A stretch of 64,000 nt of DNA. Source: Aphrophora alni (Eukaryota; Arthropoda; Insecta; Hemiptera; Aphrophoridae). Below the pieces are notes generated by a model. It was not told the DNA's origin and did not search any database. It worked only from the letters and a program-made list of their open reading frames with translations. Positions 21,758-32,826 of this stretch are shown in pieces (the first letter of the stretch is position 1; each line of letters begins with the position of its first letter). The stretch covers positions 76,236,877-76,300,876 of the forward strand of contig OY740768.1 in the NCBI GenBank assembly GCA_963513935.1. Reading direction: 5' to 3'. Made by a program: the position numbers and the translations under genes.

Positions 21758-23986
21758 CTCTAGAACTGCCAGTGCAAACTTTAATAGGTTTTTTTAAAAA
21801 AAAATCATTAAAAAATACTAATATTATGCAAAACTCAACTTATAAGTCATTATTTTTCTCAGAAAGGTATATAGAATTTATCTCTGTAATGAAAGAAATG
21901 TTGTTTAGAAAGGTTTTGGATATTAGGAATCAAAATATGAATTGGAAATTTGACAGAGAAGCCTATATAAACAAACAAAAATAATTTTTTTTTTCAAGAT
22001 ATACAAAAGTTTTGTAATGTAATTATGCATAAATGTTGATACAAAAAACCTTTTTATAAAATTTTCATATGAAAAAAAAAGTTACGAAATTAGCTTAAAA
22101 GTTAGGCCTAATTTGAAAAAGAATAACCAAAAATAGTAATATTATGGAAAACACTTATTATTATCATTTTTTCTCAGAAAGGTGCATAGAATTTACCTGT
22201 GTGGTGAAAAAATATTTATATTTAAAAAAAGCTGGAGTTAGTATGTCAGGAATCAAACATTCTTACAAAAACTGAAGCCAAAATTCCACATAAAATGGTA
22301 TATTTACCAAAGAACCGCCAGTTCTTATATAATATATTATATTTTTAATATATATAAGATATTTGTAATGTAGTTGTGGATAAAATCTGGTAAAAACAAA
22401 AATTGATTTATAAAATTTTCATTACACAAATTAATGTTTACATAAAAAGTGAAAATTTGCTCAAAAGTTAGGCCTATCTAGAAAATATACCAAAAAAAAA
22501 AAAAAAAAAATAGTAAACACAACTTCTTATTATAATTTTTCTCCGGAAGGTCCATAGTATTTACCTGTGTAATGGAAAAAAAATGTTGGATGTAAAAAAT
22601 TGGAGTTAGTATGTTAGGAATCAAAAATTCTTATAAAAACTGGTCAAAATTCCACATGAAAGCCTATATTTCCCATAATTTTTTCAAGATATAGAAAGTA
22701 TTTATACTATATTTGTGCATAAATGAAGGTAATAACAAAAATCAATATATTTAAAACATAAATAAATAAATTAGTGTCTTTGTACCAACAAAAAGTTTTG
22801 TACCTAGACTGAGCCTGTAAAAATACACTGACATTTTTATTAAAGTTCACTAAAAAAAAAATTCTAGAAACACTAAGATACATATTATAATTTGTATAAA
22901 CAATTTATAATAAATAAATCACTTTAAATAACAAAATAACTTCACAATAATAGAAATAAATTAAGCTTCCTCACACAGATGGCAAAAAAGAAGCAAGTAA
23001 GCCAAATCGGACGGTTTCCGCTTAGTTAGGAAGTACTACTTTCTATTATTCACTGCCAAAATAATATTGCGCCTATGAACTAGATCTTTATACCAACTTG
23101 TAGATCTAAATTTCTTCTTTCAGTAGTATAAAGATCGGCAGAAAATATCAAACTAAAAGATCAAATCTTCAAAGTTCGCACTGCACCACTTTACACAAAA
23201 AGGAGAAGTTCATTTTAGGAGCACTTTTAGGAGCACAAAATCTATATATCTTGTAAACTATGAGAGCTATGCAAATTTCAAATAGCTACTTCGAAAAATA
23301 CTATAAAATATTGTCAACTTGTTGTATTTGGACAAGAATTACCATTTACAAAAAATATATGCTCATTGACATCACATTTTCTTATATTGTGGAAGAATCA
23401 TGAAGTGCTGTTCTCTCGTGGCAAAACACACCAATTTCATTGTTTTCTTTCAGTTTTACCTTTTGCTGTATATAATTTAGGTTACTGAAAGTTTGAAACA
23501 TTACCTTTACAATGATATTTTGCACATTTCGATACAATAATATTTACTACGTTCAAAGTTGAATTGGAAAAAATGTCAGTCTTAAAATTCTTGATTTTGT
23601 TTAATTTATATAGAATAAAAACTATAACAATTAGAAAGATTTGGAAAGCACAGATCAAATGATGAAGAATCGTTGTATAGAACAGTATGCCTGTAGATTT
23701 GTGAGACAGATATATGGACTTATGAAAATTAAACAAATAATGACTTAAATTTGTGTTTCATAACCACACAGTCACTCCGTTTCTCGTTTGCCTTGAAATA
23801 CACAAACTCAACCAATTAATTAAATATTATTTATAATGTTTTATGGTATTTTTTATATGTATATGCATCTAAGGTAGGATGATTCAAGTGGGTGAAATTT
23901 TGAATTCCAAAAAACATGTTTTTGTGTCAATAACCGACACCGCACATCACTCATCGACACGTAGTGTTGAAATGCTGGATTGAGGG
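21758..23986 (+). mobile_element. TTAA-flanked 2.2-kb non-autonomous element, copy A
   Basis: The left end TTAA|CTCTAGAACTGCCAGTG and the right end (read in reverse CCCTCAATCCAGCATT, next to a TTGA that was probably TTAA) form imperfect inverted repeats of the CCCTnnAAC type. The first ~1 kb is built of diverged units of about 310-370 bp, each with a TCTCAGAAAGGTGCATAGAA motif (near 21855, 22168 and 22535). The remainder matches 53595-54890 of copy B, for example the AATACACAAAyTCwACCAAT stretch near 23795 and 54680. No long open frame exists. The TTAA site and ends suggest mobilisation by a piggyBac-type transposase. Confidence 0.7.
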
Positions 23987-24320
23987 TTGAGGCATCACCT
24001 CTCAAAACAACTTAGTGACCAATTTTCCTCAGTTTCATCAAGTTATTCTTTAAACATTTTACTAACTGGTTCAAATTTGATGCCAATCAGATTACTAATT
24101 CATTAGTTATCGTGCTTACAGGAAGTGTACTTCGCTTTTACTCAGTCAATTAAACTACTTATATATACACACCATACAAGTTTAAAAGAAACTTTTAAAA
24201 CCTGTAGAAGTTTTTTTTTTAAAATAATGTTCTTGATTATCAGTCAGCCATGATAATTATAAATAGTAGCTTTGCAGTAATTTTCATAAAAAGCTGTGAA
24301 AAAATGAGACCACTATTTAT
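23987..24320. other. Intron DNA between elements
   Basis: About 330 bp of AT-rich sequence between TTAA copy A and the truncated 5' end of the Penelope-like element. Nothing recognised. Confidence 0.4.
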
Positions 24321-24339
24321 TTTTAAGAAGAAATACGTG

Positions 24340-25525
24340 AATTAAAGGTATTGATATTCATAAATTTAAAACATCTTCTGATGCCCATAATCAGTTCTCA
24401 TTTTATAAGTTTAAAGCGAAAAAAAGTAATTATTTTGAACATAACGGACATTACTACAGCCAAAGCAAGGGAGTACCCATGGGCTCACCAATATCAGGAA
24501 TTCTTGCCGAAACTTTCCTTAATCATATTGAAAACAACTTCATCCTAACAAAACTAAACAAGCTCAGTGATAATATTATATATTACCACAGATATGTTGA
24601 TGACATAATCATGTTGTTTAAGGGCAGTAATAGGCAAATACAGGAACTGAGCAATTACATGAATAATATACATCCTAACTTAAACTTCACACATGAGACA
24701 GATCTGAACCATTCAATAAACTATCTGGACCTAACAATTTCAATACAGGATGGACAACACAAGTTCAAAATATTCAGAAAACCCACAAATACAGACCAAA
24801 CCATTCACGAGACATCCAATCATCCAATAACACATAAAATGGCAGCATACAACCACATGATCAATAGACTGATATCGGTTCCAATGGATGAAGCTGATTA
24901 TAAAGAGGAACTAAACTTAATAAAACATATTGCCCAAAAAAACGGATACAACCCAAAAATAGTAGATACAATACATAGAAAAATGAAACAAAATAGAAAT
25001 AGTACCAAGCCAGACACAAAACAAGAAAATAAATTCGTAGTATTACAACACAACCCCAAATTTAATAACACCATAGCTAACGTTTTCAGACACCAAGGCT
25101 ACAAAGTTGCATACAAAACCAACTCAAACCTACAACATACACTAAATAGCAACAAAACCTCAAACCAAGACAAGTTCTTGAATACCGGTATATATAGATT
25201 AAACTGTAGTTCATGTGACAAATTCTACGTGGGACAGACGGGGCGGCCCTTCAAAAAACAATGTAAAGAACATATCCAGGCACTAAGGCACCCGGAAAAA
25301 TCAAAATTCGCAGAACACCTGGTAAACTGTGATCATGCTTATAAAAACATAGAACACAACATGAAAATATTACAGAAATGCAAAAAAGGAGATTACATGA
25401 ACTGCGTAGAAGAATACCACATATACAAAAATGAACAAGAGCACTCGGATAATTTGCTAAATGACAAAAAACAGTTTGATGCAACCCCCACTTATGAACT
25501 AATAAGCCAGCTTACTAGGAAGTAG
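24340..25525 (+). CDS. Penelope-type reverse transcriptase / GIY-YIG endonuclease (N-terminally truncated)
   Basis: The longest frame starts at an ATG at 24479, but the domain begins further upstream in another frame (FEHNGHYYSQSKG before the MGSPISG motif), with one frameshift near 24475. Residues counted from 24479: MGSPISG 1-7 (thumb-side RT block), the catalytic YVDD at 39-42, a CX2C finger at 243-246 in the linker, GIY at 237-239 and YVGQTGR at 250-256 with the active-site arginine R256, followed by QCKEH. The frame of 348 residues is intact to its stop. Only the back half of RT is present, so no activity is expected from this copy, though the endonuclease domain looks whole. Confidence 0.9.
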
Positions 25526-25656
25526 ACATCAGCTGATAACTCACTAGTACATTGTACATTGTCAGCCCAGAGACATGTTAGACTTCATTTGTGCACATGT
25601 GTTGTTTGTGTTATGTGTTTTTACAAATTGTGTTAAATGTTTTTAATTGTGTTTTG

Positions 25657-25701
25657 ACCACCCGACGATGGACGTAAAAAGTCCGAAACACGTGTAGTGG
25701 T
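25657..25701 (+). ncRNA. Hammerhead-like ribozyme motif A (Penelope terminal repeat)
   Basis: Stem I is ACCAC (25657-25661) with GTGGT (25697-25701). Box 1 is CCGACGA (25662-25668; the consensus is CTGANGA). Stem II is GGAC/GTCC with loop GTAAAAA (25670-25684). Box 2 is GAAA (25685-25688). CACGTG (25689-25694) is self-complementary, so stem III would need a second molecule. TA (25695-25696) is the expected cleavage dinucleotide. Hammerheads with tiny or palindromic stem III are known from Penelope-like elements. The one substitution in box 1 may lower activity. Confidence 0.7.
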
Positions 25702-25720
25702 AATATATATGTACTGAAGG

Positions 25721-26190
25721 AAAAATTTCAAAAAAAGGATTGCTGGCGGTGAGTAACATAAAAAGTTATTAAAAAAAGAAAAAAAGTGTATGTATTTTCT
25801 CTATAAAATATATTCTAACCTTCTGTAATTTAGAAATTTAATTATCATCTTCATTCGATGTATTATGCCAAGTGACTCTACACCTTGAATTTTTTTAAAT
25901 CGGATAACCTATAGTTTTTCTTTGCGGTTGATACCAAAGAATTTCCTTCAGCTGTTCATTGTTCCATTTTCCATTCTTTGGACATGTCTCTTCCAGTTAT
26001 CTTATTAGTTGAATATGTAATTCACTATCGCTTCCACTACTAATTCTTCAAGCACATCTTCATATTCTTTGTGGTTCCATTTTACGTAGCCTTAGACACT
26101 TAATGAAGCAATTATTTTTTATGGTTAATGTTATAATATTTATTAATTTTATTTGTTGAGAGGTTTTGTTATTTTTTTTTTTTTTTTCAG
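25721..26190. other. Intron 3' end before codanin exon 2
   Basis: 25850-26100 may be a minus-strand LINE scrap (frames with LEETCPKNGKWNNEQLKE type residues), low confidence. The final tract of 15 T followed by CAG is a strong splice acceptor. Confidence 0.35.
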
Positions 26191-26966
26191 ACTTGAAAAT
26201 GAAACATGAAACATTTGGCACTGCAATTCGTGTTATCCCTTCAGAATCCTCACCATTTCAACAGTCTGCTACAGTTGAACCAAGAACAAATTATGATGAA
26301 GAAAGGTTGATTTTAAAACAGAAACGTAGTGAACCATTAATATGCACAGGAAATAATCCACAAACAGTTATTTTACCAAATGCTCCAATCTTGAACTTGA
26401 TTTCACCAGACCCATGCAAAGTGACTCATTCTGATTACATTGAATGCTTAGCAACCATTTATTGTATTCTTTTAGATTTTAATTTGATTCCCAATGTTAC
26501 GGCTGAATTACATTTTATATTCAGTCTTCTTACAGTACAAGTTAAAAACGATGGCAAGAATCAAAATGATGTGAAAAAAAAATTACAAGAAAAAATGTTT
26601 GTAAAAGAAAGAAAGGAAATTATAGAAAAATCTATTGTTCCCTTGACAAAGATTTGTAATCTACAAGATGATGATAAGCTTGAACAAACTATTGTACCTG
26701 CTGATAATAGTTCTTTCCCTGTTAGTGAGAATGAAGAGTTAAAACCTAGACTAACTGATAGATGTGTAGCAGATATTCAACTCAATCAGAATATTCTGGG
26801 TAATATTCACAATTGTGTTATGTTTGCTGTTGTTGTTATTAAAAAACAAATGCATATTATAAAACAGTTGGATCGAATTTCATTAAAACTACTGGCAGAC
26901 AACAATAGATTAAAGCTTTATGATTCTAGTTTTGCATCAAATTTAAATCAGCTTTATCAAAAAAAG
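26191..26966 (+). CDS. CDAN1: Codanin-1, exon with the conserved helical region
   Basis: The exon is 776 nt, acceptor poly(T)CAG, donor AAG|GTACAG; phase 1 in, phase 0 out. It encodes about 259 residues. The first part (TFGTAIRVIPSESSP) is the continuation of the disordered N-terminus. From about 26440 it holds YIECLATIYCILLDFNLIPN, which matches the codanin pattern of a helix ending in 'nLVPNlflEL'. Near the end SLKLLADNNRLKLYDSS matches the human segment with 'TLKLLAENeRL'. This is a well-conserved part of the protein. It joins in frame to both neighbours, which supports the boundaries. Confidence 0.92.
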
Positions 26967-28884
26967 GTACAGCTATTTGAATTAATTGTAAAAAATATAA
27001 TCTATTTTGTACTTATTTATTCATTACTGATTTTGATCATTTTTTAGTGTTTTCCAAATTTTTAGGGATTATCTACAAGATATTCCTATTAATATAAACT
27101 TGATAAAAGCCATGAAAAATCTATATAAGGACTCTAACGTCAAAGATCAGGTCAAAAACATTAAGGGTTCTAAGTATCTATGGACTTATTGCTGACAGGG
27201 TCATCCAGTATTGCTGATATTATTTAAATCTACTTAGAGAAGGCCCTGAAAGACATGGAAAAACAAATGTAAGAGTATGGGTATCCCATTAAATGTTGAC
27301 ATGATTTACAGATTATGTTTTGGTGACATCAGGTCGTATTGGGTCAAGATGTATATGGACATATTCATATGAGGATATGGAGTAGATGACCAGGAAGCTG
27401 ATGGAGGAATATACTAAATGGGATTTGGAGGTAAATATATAAAATTTCAAAATATGTGTGTAGGTGGCTGACAACAAGACCTGATATAAGAACATGAAAA
27501 AACTATAAGTGTATGCAATGGATACATATACTCATATATCACAGGCAAGAACTGTAGATTTAGTCAATAAGGAAAGGAATATTCAAGGGGAAGAGCAATA
27601 ATTTGACTAAATGGTATTTTTTTTTTGGGATAAGCAAGTATTTAAAGGAAATAAAAAGTGGATATATGACACCATTGTAATCTAAGGGTTGCTCTATACT
27701 ACCAAAATGGATTTCCGCCGATCAGCAAGTATTTCTTGAAAGATACGATTATCAACCAGGTGGTGAGAGAAGTAATGGAGGGTTTTCATATTTTGACAGA
27801 TGATGTTAAAACCAAATAGCTGATTTGGTATGACCATGCGCAGTGGATAAATGAATATTAATTGCCAAGCAAATATCTCACTACACTGCAGCTGGAGGGT
27901 CAGAATGGGAACACCAAGGAGAAGTTGAAAAGAAGGAACTGATAGGGCAATAGAAAAGAAAAAAGTTGGTGAGGGAGATTGAGTATAAAAGCAGTGAAGA
28001 TCGCTATATATCTATTTATACCCACAAACAATTTTTAGTCGCTCTTGAGTATTATACCATCAAAACTGGGAAAAAAATAGTCTCATTCTGTTTATAGTTC
28101 ATTTCCTCGGAAAATGATACAAAATTTGATCTTGATTTAACATATTAGGTTTTTTTTTTTAAAATTAGTATCAAATTTGAATTTCTCTGTGGAAAAAATG
28201 AAGCAAGGAAGGTGACTTATGGTGGGGTGGGGGAGGGTACCTTCATGCACTACCATGAATTTTTCCACACACAAAGAAACTTGTCAGTGGTAGTTGGTCT
28301 ATGAGTAAGTGAATGTGCTCTGTACATGTCAGATACAGAGCACGTAAAATTTTCATATAAACAAGTCCCTTTCAGAGTCATTTTTATTTTTCATATAGCC
28401 AGAAATCACAAGGAGCCATGCCCGGAGATAGGGAGTTTGACGTACCACAGGAGTGTTGTGTTTGAGGAAGAAAGTTTAAATCATGCGATGGTCCTAAATG
28501 ATCAGAGTCAGCATTTGGTCATTGGCATTATTGAGAGTCAGCATTTGGCCTTATTGAGAGTCAAACCAATAAAATCTGATACTTGTTTTTGAGTCTTACT
28601 ATGTATATATTACAAAACATATCAATGTTTATTTGTGTTTTTTAAAAATTCAGTGTTAATATTTAATCTGTAACGTAAGATGAAAGGAAATTTCCTTTTC
28701 CACTAAGATCTATGTAAATTTTTTACTTTCTTTACGTTTTGTGCAATAATAAATCAGGTATTTATTACATAATGATAAAGTAATTTATTTTATCTAGTAA
28801 TTATGTAATAAATTAATGTATTAAGTAAATTATTGTATTAATATAAGTAAGTATTAATAATGTAGTGATTTTGTTGTTTTATAG
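26967..28884. other. Intron with an RTE-type LINE relic
   Basis: 27080-27990 on the + strand is a decayed reverse transcriptase: YLEKALKDMEKQ near 27230, VVLGQDVYGHI near 27330, LMEEYTKWDLEVN near 27400, then scraps of the thumb and C-terminal region ending with KTKXLIWYDHAQ near 27820. This order fits RTE-like or related LINEs. Stops are frequent. 28000-28884 holds nothing recognised apart from a short direct repeat GAGAGTCAGCATTTGG at 28532-28547, a near copy of 28504-28517. Confidence 0.55.
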
Positions 28885-29178
28885 GAAGTTCTGATCAAGA
28901 ATGTTATATCTCATGATACTATACAAGTCAGAGATGCAACTGTAAAATTTCAATTAGATACTGACAACCGTGATAATTTTTCACATATATCCAGTTTTAG
29001 CTCTTTTCGTAAACAGCGTGATATGTTTTATGATATTCTTCATAACTGGAGAACAAAACGAACTGAACCAAAATCTGACAGGATATTTCAGTTATTGGCA
29101 TTGTCAAATGATCCAATTAATATGACACACCTCGCTCGTTTGGTATGTTGTCAGTTAATCAGTGACACCGTGAATAAG
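28885..29178 (+). CDS. CDAN1: Codanin-1, exon with the TDNRxNF motif
   Basis: The exon is 294 nt (98 codons), acceptor TTTTATAG, donor AAG|GTATTG; phase 0 at both ends. It contains FQLDTDNRDNF and FRKQRDMFYDILHNW, which correspond closely to the human codanin-1 segment with 'TDNRANF' and 'FKKQRDVFYEVLREW'. Towards the end is HLARLVCCQLI. This is among the best-conserved parts of the family, and the match alone identifies the gene. It follows directly on the preceding exon (KK|EV). Confidence 0.95.
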
Positions 29179-30284
29179 GTATTGTGGAAAGCTTTAAATT
29201 ATTATTTATAAGTTTATTAAGGATGAAACTATAATGGTAGATTTAGATTATGTAGATCCTGCATATATTGTAAGTGAAGGTGTTCTGTTTACAATCCTCT
29301 ATTTTATTGGTAAAAAGTTTCCAATCTGTATATTTTTGAATGTATGTATATTAAAGATTATGTGGGGATATCCATCTGATGGCCCAATTAAAAATGCAAA
29401 TCTTTTCTAGCCAAGGTCATGGACTAATCTAACCCAACCCAACAGCTATAGTCTTATTACATTTACAATACTATTCGTCTTAATTGTGTCTCAACTATGT
29501 CTCAGGTTCAATGTGTATGTAATATACCTTAAAATATCGATCCATGTTTTTCCTTTTCTAACATGAGGTGTCTTTATGTAGTTGGATATTATGTTTACCC
29601 TTATTTGTGCTGTTAGTTCCTTTCTTTCTGCTTCTCTTGAATTACAGACAAACAGCATGTGATGAACATTGTCTTCATCAGTGCTGTAACTGATGTAGGA
29701 GAGTTATTTTCAGGTTGTCTATCCTAAGCAACCCTGCTACACCTTCTCACGTCTAACATCCTCAAATCATTTTCCACATTCCCCTTCTATCTTTTATGAT
29801 GTCGACTCCTCATTCTTCTACCGACTGTTCTTTCATCCATAGCTTTTCATTACTTTCCTCCATCTACTGGACATCTCCTAACCATAATATGCATGAAAAA
29901 ATGTCCAGTTCCTTATACATTTATTCAATTTCCTAGTTTACCATATATCACCTATATTCTTTCCCATGTATTCAAGTCTTTTTTCAATGTTTTTGGTGGG
30001 AACTCAGGCTTTTCCATTCATTACTACTGGTCTCAATATTGTCTTAACCAGCACCAATTTGACCTTTCTTCCTACAATTCCGCTTTTGAGTACTGAGTTC
30101 ATTGGATCATAGCATCTGTTTCCGCCTGTTACTGTGCTCAATTATATAATTATCGGTTGTTACTACTGTACACAAGATAGGAGAACTCACTTTCCTTCTC
30201 CAAGACATAGTTGACAACTTTTAGGTTTTCTTCTGCCTTTTGGATTTCATAACCTTTGTTTTTATATTTGAAAAGAAAACCATC

Positions 30285-30405
30285 ATATCAGATCACTTTC
30301 AATGGTCAAGAGTTCTAATCGGACGAAGTCCAATGTATCCTTCAGTGATACCAAAAGGACCAATGAGAGAATGCTTCATTCAAATTAGCCAATCTTTGTT
30401 AGTTG
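30285..30405 (+). repeat. ~115-bp dispersed repeat, copy 1
   Basis: It shares most of its length with 31455-31570: the cores CTTTCAATGGTCAAGAGTTC, GATACCAAA and GAGA-TTGCTTC-type segments occur in the same order. The family is not recognised. Confidence 0.7.
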
Positions 30406-30870
30406 AAATCAAGCAAACTCTCCATGTAGTCGTGTGTGTGTGTCATTTTACACTTCGGAGAATGCACATTAAAGTAATGATTTGTTACAGTTTTCTTTGG
30501 ATTTCTTATCCATTTCCAGCTAATAGCATTATCTCTTAACCCTTTCAATGAATCCTTTAAAATGATCCTTCAATTAATATCACATTATTATTTCATGTTC
30601 TTAGTTTTAAATATAACTGTATTATGGAGCGAACAGTGATTCTGACTTTTCTATCTGTCAACAGAAACTTTATTATACTGATTATGAAAGCAATTCTGTT
30701 TACTTTGGTCAAGGAGTCTTATCAAATAAAATCCAAGCAATTTACAATCATTATACTATAAAATATAAACACATTATACATATTTGTTTTCGCCATTCCG
30801 ACTACTGATTAATAATTAGACATATTAATAAGACTTACCGTCACAATAGTCTATATTTGTATGTAGTTAT

Positions 30871-30912
30871 ATCACTACGGCCGTTTCGGCTATTCAGCCA
30901 TTTTCAAGTGTT
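30871..30912 (-). ncRNA. Hammerhead-like motif C, minus strand
   Basis: On the minus strand: stem I CAC (30908-30910) with GTG (30873-30875); box 1 TTGAAAA (30901-30907); a T; stem II GGCT/AGCC with loop GAAT (30888-30899); box 2 GAAA (30884-30887); self-complementary CGGCCG (30878-30883); cleavage dinucleotide TA (30876-30877). The layout is identical to motifs A and B, but box 1 departs from CTGANGA at two positions and stem I has only three pairs. Activity is doubtful, common ancestry likely. Confidence 0.5.
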
Positions 30913-31454
30913 ATGTGGGTATTACCGTTGTCTTAGTTTAAAATCACAAATTACGAACACACGACACAAAACAAATACTCAAGTTCTTTAAACATTTAAA
31001 ACATGATGCAGTAGGCCCACTGTCACAACGTGTACTGTCATTACTTATAAATGCATTACTTTATACTATGCATAAGCGAGAAAGTGATGCATTTAATTGA
31101 CAAGTTGTATTTTTTGTCTGACTAAAAGGAAATACAACTGTAATCAAGTTCAAAAATAACAATTTCCCTCCCCTCCAATTACAATTTCTAGGTTTGCGCT
31201 TTTACTCTAAACGACGGAACACTGAAACATATCTTTTGATAATTGTCACAAGCATGCGTGTGCGCCCATATTTGATATTTTTTGTTTAAACATCTTTTTA
31301 TTACAATTTGTAAAATCAACCAATATATATTCATGATAATAAAAAGTTTATAAAAGGATAGAACTTATATTTTTCTCTGAATCTAAATATTTATGTATGT
31401 TAAGTATAGTTACATTTCATCGTTTCCATATTTCTATAAAAGAAGAAGAACATA

Positions 31455-31570
31455 TTAGACCACTTTCAATGGTCAAGAGTTCTCATTGGTCAAAGTCCGA
31501 TTTATCCTTTTGTGATACCAAAGGTCCAATAAGAGATTGCTTCTTTCAAATTAACCAGTTTAGCTTCCTC
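31455..31570 (+). repeat. ~115-bp dispersed repeat, copy 2
   Basis: Partner of 30285-30405 in the same orientation, about 85% alike by eye. It lies 1.17 kb downstream in the same intron. Confidence 0.7.
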
Positions 31571-32784
31571 CATGGCGGTTACTAGGCTTTCCATCTCCAG
31601 CTTTTCCGTATTCCAGGGACTGTCCTTGGTATCAGTAGATTTCCCTGCACTACCCATTAATTTCCTGTCTTTTTTGAAATATATATATAATTGTGGTTGT
31701 TTAGAGTTTTATTTCATGAAGACCCTCAATTCGTTAAAGTAGTTCACCCTTTTCTTGACTTGTTGAAAGTCTGTATCCTCTCATGGTTCAGTATCACCAT
31801 ATCTCTTCTGGCAATTATTTTGCTCACTATCTTTTCTATTCTGTCCAGGTATGTTTATTCTCATTTCAGAGGCTTGGCATTGAAGTCACTGGTCACTAAC
31901 ACCTGACCATTTGTTGTTCCAATATAACTTTATAGCCGAAAGTTATTCTGCTAACTTGTTTATGCTGTCGTCAGCGAGCAGTAGCAGCGATATTTTGATA
32001 ATCTTGCCACCTCTATAGGACAAAAACATTTGTCTATGACTTCCAAATTTGCTATCTTCTTCACAGGATTGTAGATCATTATGGAGGCTCTGCTGGTTAT
32101 TCTGTAAACTCCAGCTTCCTATAAGTTTCTGTTATTAACAGGTTGTCTTAGTTTTGTTGACCCACCATCTGACAACAACTCCCTTCAATTTGAGTGCCAA
32201 AACGGCAAGTTCCGTGGTCATTATAAGTTCCCAGATTTTATTTCATCTTTGTTTAAGGGCTTTATAGAATAATGCACACTTTCCTGAGCCTATGGTATGA
32301 TTCAGATAGTCCTCCTTCAGTTGAGAATGTGTACAGAGAACACAACAAGGTTATTTTTTTCCAGTTCATTTTTATATATATAGAAAATATTTTCATTCTA
32401 CACACTGTATAGCAGATGTCTTTCCATTCTGGGCCCTTACAGTTTCTTGAAGTAAGCTTTAACCAAGTTCGAGCTTTTGAATGTATTCAAGCTTTAATCG
32501 AGTCTTAAATATGCTAAAACTTTTATCAAGCCTTTCAACGAGCTCAAGTTTTTTAAAGTTTCCGATAAATTTTATATTGAATAATAATCAGTATAATGCC
32601 GATCTTTTGTTTTGGAATGGGCAATAAGGAGAAATCAGTGAAGAAGAAAAGGCAAAGTAGCTGTAAATGACGGGAAATAAACACTCTCGATTGAACTAAA
32701 GAATACAAACTTCCTTTGGCATGAAATTATAATACAAACCCATTTCATTCACATATTTTCTAACAATTACTTATTTTATTACAG

Positions 32785-32826
32785 ACAAATAATTATGGAT
32801 TTGTAGATAAAGATTGTTTAGTTCAA
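32785..32826 (+). CDS. CDAN1: Possible 42-nt codanin microexon
   Basis: A pyrimidine-rich tract ending TTATTTTATTACAG precedes 42 nt that read TNNYGFVDKDCLVQ, followed by the donor-like GTCAGT. Length is a multiple of three and both phases are 0, so it fits exactly between 28885-29178 (phase 0 out) and 35660-35930 (phase 0 in). The protein is also continuous without it. In other codanins this position is a poorly conserved linker, so homology gives no decision. If the donor were not used, the frame would run on to a stop at 32905. It could therefore also be an alternative last exon. RNA data would settle it. Confidence 0.4.

Larger units (their letters stand above)
24321..25720 (+). mobile_element. 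Penelope-like retroelement, 5'-truncated
   Basis: The segment carries the C-terminal part of the reverse transcriptase, a GIY-YIG endonuclease, and a 3' terminal region with a hammerhead-like motif at 25657-25701. This combination is specific for Penelope-like elements. The 5' side is cut off within the reverse transcriptase near 24340, as often happens with these elements. It lies in the same orientation as codanin-1 within an intron. Confidence 0.9.
29179..32784. other. Intron packed with LINE fragments
   Basis: 29480-30250 on the minus strand resembles the zinc-finger C-terminus of an R1/Jockey-type LINE (TDEDNVHHMLFVCNSREAE near 29650). A ~115-bp repeat occurs twice in the same direction (30285-30405 and 31455-31570; shared TCACTTTCAATGGTCAAGAG-like core). 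30871-30912 holds a hammerhead-like motif on the minus strand. 31590-32300 has minus-strand scraps that may be LINE-derived, not proven. 32300-32784 shows nothing, apart from a pyrimidine-rich acceptor at its end. Confidence 0.4.

Noticed and set aside
28326..28592. 88-codon plus-strand frame in a codanin intron
   Set aside because: No splice context that fits the gene, internal short duplication, no recognised family.
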